From Ignavibacteria bacterium (lineage in GTDB: Bacteria > Bacteroidota > Ignavibacteria > Kapaibacteriales > UBA4661), in the NCBI GenBank assembly GCA_947459425.1, contig CANHDJ010000022.1, forward strand, positions 1-54,599: a stretch of 54,599 nt of DNA, read 5' to 3'. The notes beneath the pieces are model-generated. The model was not told the origin of the DNA. It searched no databases and saw only the letters and a program-made list of their open reading frames with translations. The translations under genes and the position numbers were made by a program. Numbering within the stretch: the stretch's first letter is position 1; the number at the start of each line of letters is the position of its first letter. Of this stretch, positions 1 to 8,940 are shown in pieces.

Positions 1-202
1 GTAACTAGTCAGGTCTAAAAATTGGCGTTTTTTGATAAATTTCAGCATTTTTTCTATTGCCATTATTCCAATTTCTCCAAAATTGAGACGATTTTGTAAA
101 AACGGCAATAGGAATCGTAAAAAATCGGGCGATTTTCAGAGCTTATTGCAAGTTTTAGCCCAGATTTTAACAAAAGGGCAAAACACCTACCTGACTAGAT
201 AC
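1..202. repeat. Short segment bounded by 14-nt inverted repeats (MITE-like or IS end fragment)
   Basis: Positions 1-14 and 189-202 are inverted copies matching at 13 of 14 bases; the core ctagtcaggt at 5-14 pairs with acctgactag at 189-198. The interior is AT-rich and has no convincing gene. The size and the paired ends resemble a miniature inverted-repeat element or the remnant of an insertion sequence. The left flank lies outside the window, so a target duplication cannot be tested. The right repeat supplies the last codons and the stop of the neighbouring minus-strand gene. Confidence 0.5.
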
Positions 203-975
203 GAAATTTTTTCAAAATACAGTGTCTTTGAAAGAAATAATACCCACGAATCATTTTTGATGAAATGGGGATCGGCGCTAGAAACCCTATTATAGTTACC
301 CTTTACATCATAACTACCTCGTTGCCTCAATATAACCGTTTGGAAAGTGCATTGACCTTTAATAATTTCTTGTATCTTTATGAAAATACTCACACTAAAG
401 CCATCATCGGCTGGGGCTGTATCATTTTGAATATCAATAATCTCCCCAATAACAATTAGTGGAACAGCAATGAATAATTTATAAAGGAAAGTTTCGTTAT
501 GAAAATATTCCGATAATACATCTATTTTTCGTGATGTTAATGATTCGAGGAGTTTTTTGCTCATCTCTCCTTCGGCAAACTCTGATGCAGTTTCCTCGAC
601 GATTATAGAATCAGGTTTTGTGTTACCATATCGTTCTTTTCGGAATGGGTCAAGTTGATTGATTCTTTTTTTATTCAGTAATTCATCAAATAAATACTCA
701 CGAACTTCGAGATAATTTTCAAATAATCCGGCAGATTTAAGTGCCGGTATTTTATCTTCAGCAAATGTATAGTATTTAATATCTTGCGGCAATGCAGAAG
801 CATTTTTACTATCATTTTTATCATTCTGCAACACAACAGAAGAGTTTTTGTCTGTGTCGATGCGACTATTATTGTCGGGTATTCTTGCGGGAATATAGCA
901 TCCATGAAGTAAAAGGTTGCCAAGCAATGCGATAATACGAATTACGATTTTGGGGCGAGATTTAAATGTCCGCAC
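187..975 (-). CDS. Putative lipoprotein of unknown function, C-terminus altered by a repeat
   Basis: I do not recognise a family. A GTG start at 975 gives a clean lipoprotein signal: a basic stretch (RTFKSRPK), a hydrophobic core and the lipobox LLHGC. The frame stays open to a TTG at 1092 and has ATGs at 1080 and 1047, but the extra residues are not signal-like. The rest is polar and Asn/Asp/Lys-rich, with a beta-rich C-terminal part (VPLIVIGEIIDI, then VSIFIKIQEIIKG) that recalls small OB-like exported domains. The final residues YLVR and the TAG stop are encoded by the inverted repeat at 189-202, so the native C-terminus has probably been lost or replaced. Base composition is visibly AT-rich (about 25-28% GC in two sampled 60-base lines), unlike the GC-balanced genes that follow, which suggests acquired or degrading DNA. 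Confidence 0.5.
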   Translation of the reverse strand: MRTFKSRPKIVIRIIALLGNLLLHGCYIPARIPDNNSRIDTDKNSSVVLQNDKNDSKNASALPQDIKYYTFAEDKIPALKSAGLFENYLEVREYLFDELLNKKRINQLDPFRKERYGNTKPDSIIVEETASEFAEGEMSKKLLESLTSRKIDVLSEYFHNETFLYKLFIAVPLIVIGEIIDIQNDTAPADDGFSVSIFIKIQEIIKGQCTFQTVILRQRGSYDVKGNYNRVSSADPHFIKNDSWVLFLSKTLYFEKISYLVR

Positions 976-1238
976 AGTGCGTCGGAGATGATCTGTCTCT
1001 GTGGATTGCAGGTTGTGTGTGGGTAGAGATTGCACACGGAATTTCATATCTGCAACCGTAAAAACAAAAAAGTACATCATCGTTAATCCCAATAAAAATT
1101 TGGGTTTATGACGGGGAATTGGAGAAGAGAAGGTATATCAGGGAGAAAAAGTAAAAAATACAAGAAAATCTCCTAAAAATTGTGGTCTGTGGCAGGAGAC
1201 GGGGTAAAAAGCACTCATTTTTCCGTGTTACGCCGATC

Positions 1239-1270
1239 CCCGTCCTACGCTTTCCGAAGCGTAGAACGGG
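1239..1270. repeat. Intergenic hairpin repeat
   Basis: The arms ctacgctt (1245-1252) and aagcgtag (1257-1264) are perfect complements around a 4-nt loop. After one mismatch the stem continues for five more pairs. It lies 3' of the PAS/chemoreceptor-tip gene on the minus strand. No T-run follows on that strand, so it fits a REP-like transcript end or stability element better than a classic terminator. Confidence 0.6.
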
Positions 1271-1303
1271 TGAATTACGTCCGTGTCGTCTTTTGCCACG
1301 CAC

Positions 1304-1948
1304 TTATCGTTGGCGCAAAAGCTGACGGAACTCGCGCATAAGCGCTTGAATTTTGCTCAAGGATGATTTCGAGCGCACAGCTAGATTTTGTACTTCGTTC
1401 GCAACGACCGCAAAGCCTGCTCCTTGCGCACCAGCGCGGCTGGCTTCAATCGTCGCATTAACGGCGAGAAGATTGAGCGATTTGAGGATTTTTTCGATTT
1501 CGTTGCTGGAAGCCTCAATTTCAACACTCTTTTTGCCCAGCGTTGCCAGCAAATCGCCCGTTCCAGTGTTGATGCGGGATACAAAGCCATAGATATACTG
1601 CTCACTCAGCGATTCCACCGAACTGTATCCGCGCTCATGCACCCAAACGTAAGCGTCGGAGCGCTGTTTGAGGCGATATTCAATATCGTATGTGGTTTTT
1701 GCTGCCGCCGCTTCCTTGATGGACTGCGTGACTTGCTGCGCATCTTCGGGGTGAATCAGCGCCGTAAAACTAACGGATTTATTACCAATGACCTCGTGCG
1801 CATCATACCCGGTCAATGCCTTGACAGATTCCGAGATATAGAGCATCGTCAAATGCTCATCCATTTTGCATTTGTAGAGGCAGCTCTCAATACGGCTTGT
1901 TATCTCGCTGTAGAGCGCGGCAATTTCTTCACGGGTGAGCATTTCCAT
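1304..1948 (-). CDS. Cytoplasmic PAS domain protein with a chemoreceptor signalling-tip segment
   Basis: This is a soluble protein of 214 residues. Residues about 20-125 form a PAS_3-type fold (LYISESVKALTGYDAHEVIG, FTALIHPEDA, EYRLKQRSDAYVWV). After a short linker, residues about 140-200 match the hairpin tip of methyl-accepting chemotaxis proteins: SLNLLAVNATIEASRAGAQG, then GFAVVANEVQNLAVRS, against the family NLLALNAAIEAARAGE..GFAVVADEVR. There is no membrane segment, no HAMP and almost no methylation helix, so this is a minimal receptor. It could bind CheA/CheW, but no chemotaxis gene is in the window. The gene starts 29 nt after the YfhO-like gene ends and is probably cotranscribed with it. 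Domain assignment is confident; function is inference. Confidence 0.8.
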   Translation of the reverse strand: MEMLTREEIAALYSEITSRIESCLYKCKMDEHLTMLYISESVKALTGYDAHEVIGNKSVSFTALIHPEDAQQVTQSIKEAAAAKTTYDIEYRLKQRSDAYVWVHERGYSSVESLSEQYIYGFVSRINTGTGDLLATLGKKSVEIEASSNEIEKILKSLNLLAVNATIEASRAGAQGAGFAVVANEVQNLAVRSKSSLSKIQALMREFRQLLRQR

Positions 1949-1977
1949 GGTACAATATCAAAAAAAGTGGGAGAGAA

Positions 1978-4515
1978 TTATTTTCGGCGCTGCAAGATAA
2001 TCAAGGCAAAGCATAAAATGCAAGCACTTAAACTTATCCATCCGCCAAGCCGCACCAATACTGGCTCGAAACGAAATTCAATTATGCTTTTTCCTTGCGG
2101 AACAACGACCGAACGCAAAACATAGTTTGCATTCTGTATTGGCGACTCTGTGCCATTGACAAATGCTTTCCAGCCCGCATAGTAACTGTCGGCAAGCACC
2201 AAATAACCGCTTTCGGCAGTTTCTACTTCCAAACGGACGCGATTATTTTCATAGCTCAAAAATCTGATGTGGTGCGGTATTTGGCTGTCGTCACGCATGA
2301 TTTTCACGCTTGGTTCTTCGGCAAACAGCACTTCGTGTTTGGCAAACGTGGAGTCGTTGGCGAGAAGTTGCATAAATGCTCCTGCGTTAGGCAAAGCCAC
2401 CATTCGACGCGGTTCACGCCCGCCATGCACAACGCGGTAGCGGTAGCGCATATAGGCACGGTCTTCCGCCAATACATTTCGATAAATGAGCGTTGCGCCG
2501 GAATCAACCAGTTGCAACGCGGGATGCGTGTAGGGATTCTTCGCTGAAGCAACGTAATATTTAAGATTTGCCAGCCCACCTATCAAAATTTCCTGCGTCA
2601 AAGGCGGCTGCGAGAGCGTTCCGCCAAGCAACGAGGCGTTTCGTGCAAAAATACTTTCGTAGCCCTGCACACAAGCAATACCGTACATATCGTTAATGTT
2701 CGGCTGCATAACGCGGTGCGAAGCGGCATCAAAAAGCGGCAAAAAGCGGTGGAGCGACGAATCACGGCGCAGAAAATCGGTTGTTTGTGTGCTTGCATAA
2801 AGCGGATAGCGCTCCATATCAACCATTGGCAACCACGAAGCAATACCGCCCCAGAGTTGGAGCGCTGTCACGGCAAAAAGCGCTGTCATTGCCCAAAGGC
2901 GCTGCCCGGCAAGAATTTTTCCCACAACCATGCGCCAGACTAGTATAAATGCGCCCGCAGGGGCAATGAGCGCAAACCAGAGCATTGGGTTATGCCACGA
3001 GTAATGATGCAAGAATTTTTCGACCCGCCCCAGCATCCATGCGCGGCTGCCGCCCGCGAGTTGAGCATTGCCCATGTTGCTTTCAACGGCAGCACGTACT
3101 TTGTTGTAAATCAGCTCGTATTTCCATGCCAAAACAATATTGCCCGCAAGCAAGCCGATTGCCACAAGCGCCAGTCCCCACGCCGCAAAGCGGAGTATTT
3201 TTTTTTGCCGCATTTGCGCTGACGATGACGCATCAGAATTGCCAAAAAACACTTCCTGTGCCGCTAGAGCGCCTACAACCGTCATTCCCAGCACATAGAG
3301 AATAAAACTGCGATGATAAATGAGCTTGTACAATGGCGTTGCAAGCGGAATCAGCAAGCCAAGCGCTGCAAGCATGATAAAACCTCGCGCCCAACGTGTG
3401 GTCTCGCTCTGCGCCGTGCCGCCACGTTTCCAGAGCGTAAAGCAGCCGAAAACGCCGAAAAGCCACGGTGCAAAGCCGATGAATGCGTTGAAATCGTTCA
3501 TATCGGCTTGGGCAATTTTGGCAATATCAAAGCCGCGTGGTGTACCGATAAGTTCGGGAATGACGAAAGAAATCAGCAATGGCAGGCTTTTGAGGCTATT
3601 TCCAATGGAGAAGGCTTTGCCCGCAGCACGAATATTTTCGTTGTAGAGAAATAATTCCAACGACGGCAGCCACATCACCGCCGAAAGCGCAAAAGCAAGC
3701 GCTCCAATGCCCGTTAGGGCAAGCGCCGCACGTATGTACCTTTTTTTCCATGATACTTTCGGCAACGATGATTCTGGCGATGATGACGCTTGCGGCAGCA
3801 TGGCACTTGCCCCGACGATGACGAATGCCATAATCGCAATGGCGGCGGTCTGCAAGGATCCGCCCAAACACGCAAAGGCGAGGAATAGTGCGCTCAGTGC
3901 GGCATTGCGCCCTCGCTTTTCGCCCCGACCAACAAGCAGCAAAAACGTCAACGCCCACGGAACCCAGCAAAATGCGCCTACGAGCCATTGATGCTGCAAT
4001 GTCGTGACAAAAAGGCTGTTGAGCATATATGCCATCGCAAAAAGCGCCCGCAAAAGCGGATGTATTCTTGCTTCGGCAACGCGAAAGATTCCCAAGAGCA
4101 GCCACATTCCCACGCCCGCAATGAGCAGTTTCACCAGCATTTGTGCGTGGTAAGCGGCAGGCATTTTGCCCAACAATAGCACAAGATTGGTCGGGTCGAA
4201 ATGCGTGAAGGATGTGGAGGCGTAGTGCGGATGCCCGCCCAAAATCATCGGATTCCACGAGGCAAATTCGCCCCTCAGCGCGTTTTCCCGCCAGCGAACT
4301 TTGTAGGGATACACTTGCGCAATCGCGTCGGTAAGAAAATGGTTGAAAACCCTCACCGAATCATGCTTTGCGGAGTAGGGAAGCATCATCGTATTAAGCT
4401 GGTCGGCGGGCAGAAGCGTTTTTCCGCCAAAAATGACGGGTGCAAACATGACGACAAGCGCGAAGGGCAGAAGTAATAGGGCGTAAAGGGCGATTTTGCG
4501 GGATGTTTGGGGCAT
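1978..4515 (-). CDS. YfhO-family multi-pass membrane protein (GT-C-like)
   Basis: This 845-residue polytopic protein has a first membrane segment at residues 8-30, a long extracytoplasmic loop with the family pattern ADQLNTMMLPYS, then WNPMILGGHP, and about a dozen further hydrophobic helices. The C-terminal half has an extracytoplasmic beta-rich domain (SGYLVLADSYYAGWKAFVNG) followed by a last helix and a basic tail. YfhO-family proteins resemble GT-C glycosyltransferases and have been linked to glycosylation of cell-surface polymers in Firmicutes; the substrate here is unknown. The ATG at 4515 opens the divergent region shared with the biotin carboxylase gene. A possible promoter on this strand is TTG (4598-4596), 20 nt, TAAATTGC. 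Confidence 0.85.
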   Translation of the reverse strand: MPQTSRKIALYALLLLPFALVVMFAPVIFGGKTLLPADQLNTMMLPYSAKHDSVRVFNHFLTDAIAQVYPYKVRWRENALRGEFASWNPMILGGHPHYASTSFTHFDPTNLVLLLGKMPAAYHAQMLVKLLIAGVGMWLLLGIFRVAEARIHPLLRALFAMAYMLNSLFVTTLQHQWLVGAFCWVPWALTFLLLVGRGEKRGRNAALSALFLAFACLGGSLQTAAIAIMAFVIVGASAMLPQASSSPESSLPKVSWKKRYIRAALALTGIGALAFALSAVMWLPSLELFLYNENIRAAGKAFSIGNSLKSLPLLISFVIPELIGTPRGFDIAKIAQADMNDFNAFIGFAPWLFGVFGCFTLWKRGGTAQSETTRWARGFIMLAALGLLIPLATPLYKLIYHRSFILYVLGMTVVGALAAQEVFFGNSDASSSAQMRQKKILRFAAWGLALVAIGLLAGNIVLAWKYELIYNKVRAAVESNMGNAQLAGGSRAWMLGRVEKFLHHYSWHNPMLWFALIAPAGAFILVWRMVVGKILAGQRLWAMTALFAVTALQLWGGIASWLPMVDMERYPLYASTQTTDFLRRDSSLHRFLPLFDAASHRVMQPNINDMYGIACVQGYESIFARNASLLGGTLSQPPLTQEILIGGLANLKYYVASAKNPYTHPALQLVDSGATLIYRNVLAEDRAYMRYRYRVVHGGREPRRMVALPNAGAFMQLLANDSTFAKHEVLFAEEPSVKIMRDDSQIPHHIRFLSYENNRVRLEVETAESGYLVLADSYYAGWKAFVNGTESPIQNANYVLRSVVVPQGKSIIEFRFEPVLVRLGGWISLSACILCFALIILQRRK

Positions 4516-4601
4516 AATGAGCAGAATTCGGATGAAGCAATATGGCGGCTTACAAGAGATTTATGGCGCAATTTACACAACAAGCGTCGGGCGGTCAAAA
4601 A

Positions 4602-4656
4602 AATTCCGTCTCCGGCGGAATCCCCGCTTACCAAGCGGGCGGACTGTTTTTTCCGA
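4602..4656. promoter_or_regulatory. Double hairpin with T-runs on both sides, between divergent genes
   Basis: The stem cccgctt (4623-4629) / aagcggg (4633-4639) is followed on the plus strand, six bases later, by a run of Ts. Next to it, the short stem ttccg/cggaa (about 4604-4620) is followed on the minus strand by seven Ts. Both read like intrinsic terminators pointing outward, yet no gene ends here. They may be attenuators in the two leaders, insulators, or a member of the hairpin repeat family seen elsewhere in the window. Confidence 0.4.
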
Positions 4657-4675
4657 AAAAGCCCGCAAGAAAAAA

Positions 4676-4706
4676 TTGCTCAAAAGCGCTTCATTCCGTA
4701 ACTTGT
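4676..4706 (+). promoter_or_regulatory. Candidate promoter for the biotin carboxylase gene
   Basis: TTG at 4676-4678 is followed, after exactly 20 nt, by TAACTTGT at 4699-4706. The spacing equals that of the better promoters in this window, but the -7 box matches TAnnTTTG imperfectly. Initiation would fall near 4713, about 40 nt before the ATG. Confidence 0.25.
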
Positions 4707-4753
4707 TGTTTACTTACAAATCGTTTTGTGCCATTTTTCCTGCATCAAAACTC

Positions 4754-6217
4754 ATGTTCAAAAAGATCCTTATCGCCAATCGCGGTGAAATCGCCCTTCG
4801 TATTATCCGAACCTGCCGCAAAATGGGCATTGCTACCGTCGCTATCTTTTCGGATGCCGATACTCAGTCGCTGCACGTTAAAGAAGCCGACGAAGCCGTT
4901 GCTATTGGCGGGTTTACACCACGCGAAAGCTATCTCGTCATGGAGAAAGTCTTGGGTGCGGCGCTCAAAACTGGTGCGGAGGCTATTCATCCGGGGTACG
5001 GATTTCTTTCGGAGAACCATGATTTTGCGCAGCGTGTGGCTGAGGCGGGGATTGTTTTTATTGGACCGTCGCCTGAAGCGATTGATACCTTGGGCGATAA
5101 AACTGCCGCCCGCGCTCTTGCCGAAAAATCGCACGTTCCCTTTGCGGCTGGCTCCACGAGCGCTGTTGCGTCCTACGCGGAAGTGCGCGAATACGCAGAG
5201 AAAATCGGCTTTCCGGTGATTTTGAAGGCTGCCGCCGGTGGTGGTGGAAAGGGGATGCGGGTCGTCGAGCAGATGGATGACCTTGAAAGTGCCTTGGCGG
5301 GCGCTCAGGGAGAGGCGCTCACGGCTTTTGGCGATGACCGTGTTTTTATCGAAAAATATATCGTTCATCCGCGCCACATTGAGATTCAAATTCTTGCTGA
5401 TAATCACGGCAACGTCCTGTATTTCCCGGAGCGTGAGTGTTCGATTCAGCGCCGTCACCAGAAAGTCGTGGAAGAATCGCCTTCGACCGCCATTACGCCC
5501 GAACTCCGCAAAGCAATGGGCGAAGCAGCTTCCCGTCTTGTGCAAGCAGCGAAATACACCAACGCCGGAACACTGGAATTTTTGCTGGATGCTTCGGGCA
5601 AATTTTATTTTATGGAAGTCAACACGCGGCTTCAGGTCGAGCATCCGGTGACAGAAATGGTGACGGGTGTGGATTTAGTCGAGCAGCAATTACGCATCGC
5701 TTCAGGCGAAAAACTCACACTTACTCAAGCCGATATTGTTCCGAAAGGACACGCCATTGAGTGCCGCATCTGCGTTGAAGATGTCTATAACGACTTTTTC
5801 CCTGATTCTGGTGTGATTTCGTATTTGTCTCTGCCGGAAGCGGAATTTATTCGCAACGAATCGGCATTGTATGTCGGCTATGAAAGCGGTATTCACTACG
5901 ATTCGATGGCGGCAAAGTTGATAGTTTGGGGGCAAGACCGCAATGAAGCAATTACACGGGTTCTCTGGGCGCTGGACAATTACCATCTGAGCGGCTTCAA
6001 TACGACAATTCCCTTTTGCCGATTTGCGATTGATTCCGAACCGTTCCGCTCCGGGAAATATTCAACATTTTTTGTGCAAGAACATTGGCACAAACAGGTT
6101 CCAGTGTCAATGCAAGAACTTCTTGCCGCCGCTGCTGTATTCACGCGCAGCACGATGCACCATCGCCGCCAGCCGCGCTTCTCCGAGCATAGTTTGTGGG
6201 CGCAGCAGCATAAATGA
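4754..6217 (+). CDS. accC: Biotin carboxylase (acyl-CoA or acetyl-CoA carboxylase subunit)
   Basis: This enzyme uses ATP and bicarbonate to carboxylate biotin on a carrier protein. It has 487 residues; the family core is about 450. The order of motifs is complete: KILIANRGEIALRI at the N-terminus, EAIHPGYGFLSEN, the ATP-grasp glycine loop KAAAGGGGKGMRVV, HIEIQILAD, ERECSIQRRHQKVVEE, FYFMEVNTRLQVEHPVTE and HYDSMAAKLIVWG. The frame is open 258 bases upstream, but the ATG at 4754 matches where the family begins. A ~35-residue C-terminal extension has no carrier-type biotin site (no MKM motif). No biotin carrier or carboxyltransferase gene is in the window, so the partner is elsewhere. It could serve acetyl-CoA, propionyl-CoA or pyruvate carboxylation; sequence alone does not decide. 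Confidence 0.92.
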   Translation: MFKKILIANRGEIALRIIRTCRKMGIATVAIFSDADTQSLHVKEADEAVAIGGFTPRESYLVMEKVLGAALKTGAEAIHPGYGFLSENHDFAQRVAEAGIVFIGPSPEAIDTLGDKTAARALAEKSHVPFAAGSTSAVASYAEVREYAEKIGFPVILKAAAGGGGKGMRVVEQMDDLESALAGAQGEALTAFGDDRVFIEKYIVHPRHIEIQILADNHGNVLYFPERECSIQRRHQKVVEESPSTAITPELRKAMGEAASRLVQAAKYTNAGTLEFLLDASGKFYFMEVNTRLQVEHPVTEMVTGVDLVEQQLRIASGEKLTLTQADIVPKGHAIECRICVEDVYNDFFPDSGVISYLSLPEAEFIRNESALYVGYESGIHYDSMAAKLIVWGQDRNEAITRVLWALDNYHLSGFNTTIPFCRFAIDSEPFRSGKYSTFFVQEHWHKQVPVSMQELLAAAAVFTRSTMHHRRQPRFSEHSLWAQQHK

Positions 6218-6342
6218 GAACATTTCTTACCGCTCCATGGGTATTGTCTCCTTGTTAATCTTTTCTTTCACGATTTGTGAATATTTGTTATATTGTTCGT
6301 CTTTTTGGCAACAATTTTCATAGTAACGAATACAAGGATTGA

Positions 6343-8778
6343 ATGATACGAACAATCGAGAGTTTCGCTGGCAATAAAGAACGATTCGGGGAACGTCCCA
6401 TGCCGTCCCATAACGCTCGGATAGACAGTATGACTGCAAGCTACATCGAACAACTCCGCCAATACTGCACCGATGATGCAGCATTTGAGCGTCTTTCCAC
6501 AATTTTAAGCGGCGCTGCTGGTGTGGCGCTGTTTCCTGCGTTGCACAGCACTCCGCATCAGGATTCCAACGGATCACTTGCCGGGCATTTGGCATTTAAT
6601 CAATGGCTTGTGCAGGTCATTGATACGCTCTTGCCGGACGTGATTTATCTTTACGAACCCCAACAACGGCGCTATATCTACGTCAACCACGCAATTGAGC
6701 GTTATGGCTATACGCCTGGCGACGTTGTTGCTGGGACGACCGATATGCTGACGGCACATCTGCACCCGGAAGAGCGCGATGCGATTGTCAAACTGCACAA
6801 AGAGCAGCTAGATCTCATGAATGCTCCATTATCTGACGCTAGTGTTGACAATACGCAAGAGCCATTCTTTGATGTACAAGCCCGTATGCGCTGTGCGAAT
6901 GGGGAGTATCGTTGGGTTCAAGACCGTCGCTATGTGATGAGTCGCTCGGCAGATGGCGGTGTACAGGTTATTTTGGGGTATCTCCAAAATATTCAATCAC
7001 TCCGCGAGACGCAAGAACTCTTGTCGTACCATTCGACATTGGAAAAAGCTACCGCTTCTATTTCCCGAATGTTTGCCAAAACGCCAATAGCAGAAATTGA
7101 TGCTACTGTACAAGAGAGTATTAAGCAAATAGGTGAGTTCACGAAAGCCGACCGATGCTATATTTTTCTTACCTCGCAATCAGGTTTGGACAAGGCTCTT
7201 GGCAACAGCATTGGAACGGATGTTATGCGCGATGCGTATAGCTGGTCTGCTCCGGGCATATCCGCCATTCAAATCCGCGAAATAGCGCCTTCAGGCTTGC
7301 GCTGGGCATTTGACCGCTTAGAGCAGCTTCGGTCGCTGCAAATAGCACGTTTGGACAGTCTGCCGGATGAAGCTGCAACCTTGCGAGAGAGTTTGCGGGC
7401 TTCCGGCACACAATCGCTCCTTGTCGTGCCTTTGCATATCGAAGGTCGTGTTATAGGGCTTATCGGCTTGAGTGCCGTCAAAGAAGAGCGCGTTTGGAGC
7501 AAAGAGGAAGTGCGGATGTTGCGCCTGACGGCAGAAACACTCGTTCATGCCTTTGAGCGAAAATTTGCTGAACAGGCATTGCGTGGTAGCGAGGCGCGTT
7601 TCCGCACGATTTTCGACCGTGCGCCGCTTGCTATCTCCATTTTGAATCCCCAAGGACAGCATCTCACCTGCAACGACCAATTAGAGCGCCTTTTGGGGTA
7701 TAGCAAAGAAGAAATGCACAACCGTAATTTTCTGGAATTTATTCGTCCCGAAGACCGCGACCGTAGCGCAGAACTTTTCTACGAACTGCTTTCCGGCTCG
7801 GTTGATTCCTACACACTGGAATTGCAACACGTCCAGAAAAATGGTTCACCGATATGGACAAATGTAACGGCTTCACTCGTCCGCGACGGTGGTGGAAAGC
7901 CGACATTTGTGATTCGGATGCTGGAGAATATTAGCGACCGCAAAGCGACACAAGCCAATATGCAGCATTATACAACGCTCATTTCAGAGCAGAAAGCCGC
8001 TTTGGAGCGCCAATCGGATATGCTGCTGCAACTCAATGGCGAAATGATGCACAAACAGAAGGAACTGGAAGACCTTAACCGTAGCAAAGATAAATTTTTC
8101 TCTATCGTCTCGCACGACCTTCGCAGCCCATTTTCTTCGCTTTTGGGCATTTCCCGCCTTCTTGCCGAAGGCTCAGAAGACCTTGAGCGCGGCGAAATTA
8201 AAGAACTCGCCGAAGCGCTGAACTCGCAAGCCAACAACGTGTTTGATTTCATGGAAAATCTGCTCAAATGGGCGCAAGCACACACCGGACGCATGAAATT
8301 TGTTCCAACGGTTTTGGCATTGCAGGAAATTACTGCGCCAGTGGAGGTGTTGCTTCGTGAGAATGCCGCCGGCAAGGGCATTGCGCTTAGTGATAAGGTT
8401 TCGGGCGATATTGCCGTCTATGCCGATGAAAATATGATTCGCTCAGTGGTGCAGAATCTGGTGTCGAATGCACTCAAATTCACACCGAAAGGCGGCTCGG
8501 TGACGATCACTGCGGCGCAAAGCCTGAAAAAACCCAAGTTGGTAGAAGTTTCCGTGAGTGACACAGGCGTGGGTATGAGCAAAGACGATGCCAATAAGCT
8601 GTTTCGCATTGATGTTGTTCATACCACCAAAGGCACCGAAGATGAGACGGGAACAGGCTTGGGGTTGATTCTTTGCAAAGAACTTGTCGAAAAAAATGGT
8701 GGCACAATTTGGGTAACAAGCACCGAGGGCGTTGGCACGACATTTACCTTCACGTTGCCCTTGGCAAAGGGTGTCTAA
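6343..8778 (+). CDS. Soluble PAS-GAF-PAS sensor histidine kinase
   Basis: This is an 811-residue kinase without membrane segments. Domains in order: PAS at about 95-218 (PAS_3-like, HLHPEERD and ANGEYRWVQDRR); GAF at about 235-405; a second PAS at about 412-535 (GYSKEEMHNRNFLEFIRPED); a coiled coil at 535-580; HisKA with the H-box FSIVSHDLRSPFSSLLG and phosphoacceptor His591; and HATPase_c with N-box VVQNLVSNALKFTPKGG, G1 DTGVGMS and G2 GTGLGLILCKELVE. The start is supported by aagga four bases upstream of the ATG at 6343. No response regulator is adjacent, so it is an orphan kinase. Two sensory PAS domains plus GAF suggest several cytoplasmic cues; the ligands are unknown. Confidence 0.92.
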   Translation: MIRTIESFAGNKERFGERPMPSHNARIDSMTASYIEQLRQYCTDDAAFERLSTILSGAAGVALFPALHSTPHQDSNGSLAGHLAFNQWLVQVIDTLLPDVIYLYEPQQRRYIYVNHAIERYGYTPGDVVAGTTDMLTAHLHPEERDAIVKLHKEQLDLMNAPLSDASVDNTQEPFFDVQARMRCANGEYRWVQDRRYVMSRSADGGVQVILGYLQNIQSLRETQELLSYHSTLEKATASISRMFAKTPIAEIDATVQESIKQIGEFTKADRCYIFLTSQSGLDKALGNSIGTDVMRDAYSWSAPGISAIQIREIAPSGLRWAFDRLEQLRSLQIARLDSLPDEAATLRESLRASGTQSLLVVPLHIEGRVIGLIGLSAVKEERVWSKEEVRMLRLTAETLVHAFERKFAEQALRGSEARFRTIFDRAPLAISILNPQGQHLTCNDQLERLLGYSKEEMHNRNFLEFIRPEDRDRSAELFYELLSGSVDSYTLELQHVQKNGSPIWTNVTASLVRDGGGKPTFVIRMLENISDRKATQANMQHYTTLISEQKAALERQSDMLLQLNGEMMHKQKELEDLNRSKDKFFSIVSHDLRSPFSSLLGISRLLAEGSEDLERGEIKELAEALNSQANNVFDFMENLLKWAQAHTGRMKFVPTVLALQEITAPVEVLLRENAAGKGIALSDKVSGDIAVYADENMIRSVVQNLVSNALKFTPKGGSVTITAAQSLKKPKLVEVSVSDTGVGMSKDDANKLFRIDVVHTTKGTEDETGTGLGLILCKELVEKNGGTIWVTSTEGVGTTFTFTLPLAKGV

Positions 8779-8782
8779 ATGC

Positions 8783-8813
8783 TTGTGTAACGATTGGAAA
8801 GAACGTATCTTTG
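8783..8813 (+). promoter_or_regulatory. Bacteroidota-type promoter for the HD hydrolase gene
   Basis: TTG at 8783-8785, then exactly 20 nt, then TATCTTTG at 8806-8813, a full match to the -7 pattern TAnnTTTG. Transcription would start near 8820 and leave a ~120 nt leader. That leader holds the stem atggaagc (8818-8825) / gcttccat (8860-8867). Confidence 0.55.
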
Positions 8814-8940
8814 CGTGATGGAAGCGCTGGCGATATTATCCAAAATTACGCTCAACAGAGCTTCCATTTCCGACTTAAAAACTCAACATTCAAACGGAAC
8901 ATGACCTCCCCAGATTTTTCATCTGTAATCGCCCTTTGCT

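Noticed and set aside
32..295. Plus-strand open frame of 87 codons at the left edge
   Set aside because: It runs through the inverted-repeat segment and overlaps the minus-strand lipoprotein gene; its composition is Ile/Lys/Asn-rich with no domain or ribosome-binding site.
1106..1303. Minus-strand open frame of 65 codons after the PAS/chemoreceptor-tip gene
   Set aside because: It passes through the hairpin repeat at 1239-1270 and gives a basic, low-complexity peptide unlike a real protein.
4496..4753. N-terminal extension of the biotin carboxylase frame
   Set aside because: It covers the divergent promoter region and hairpins; all family similarity starts at the ATG at 4754.
4745..5644. 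299-codon frame antisense to accC
   Set aside because: It is a shadow of a codon-biased real gene; no signal, domain or start site supports it.
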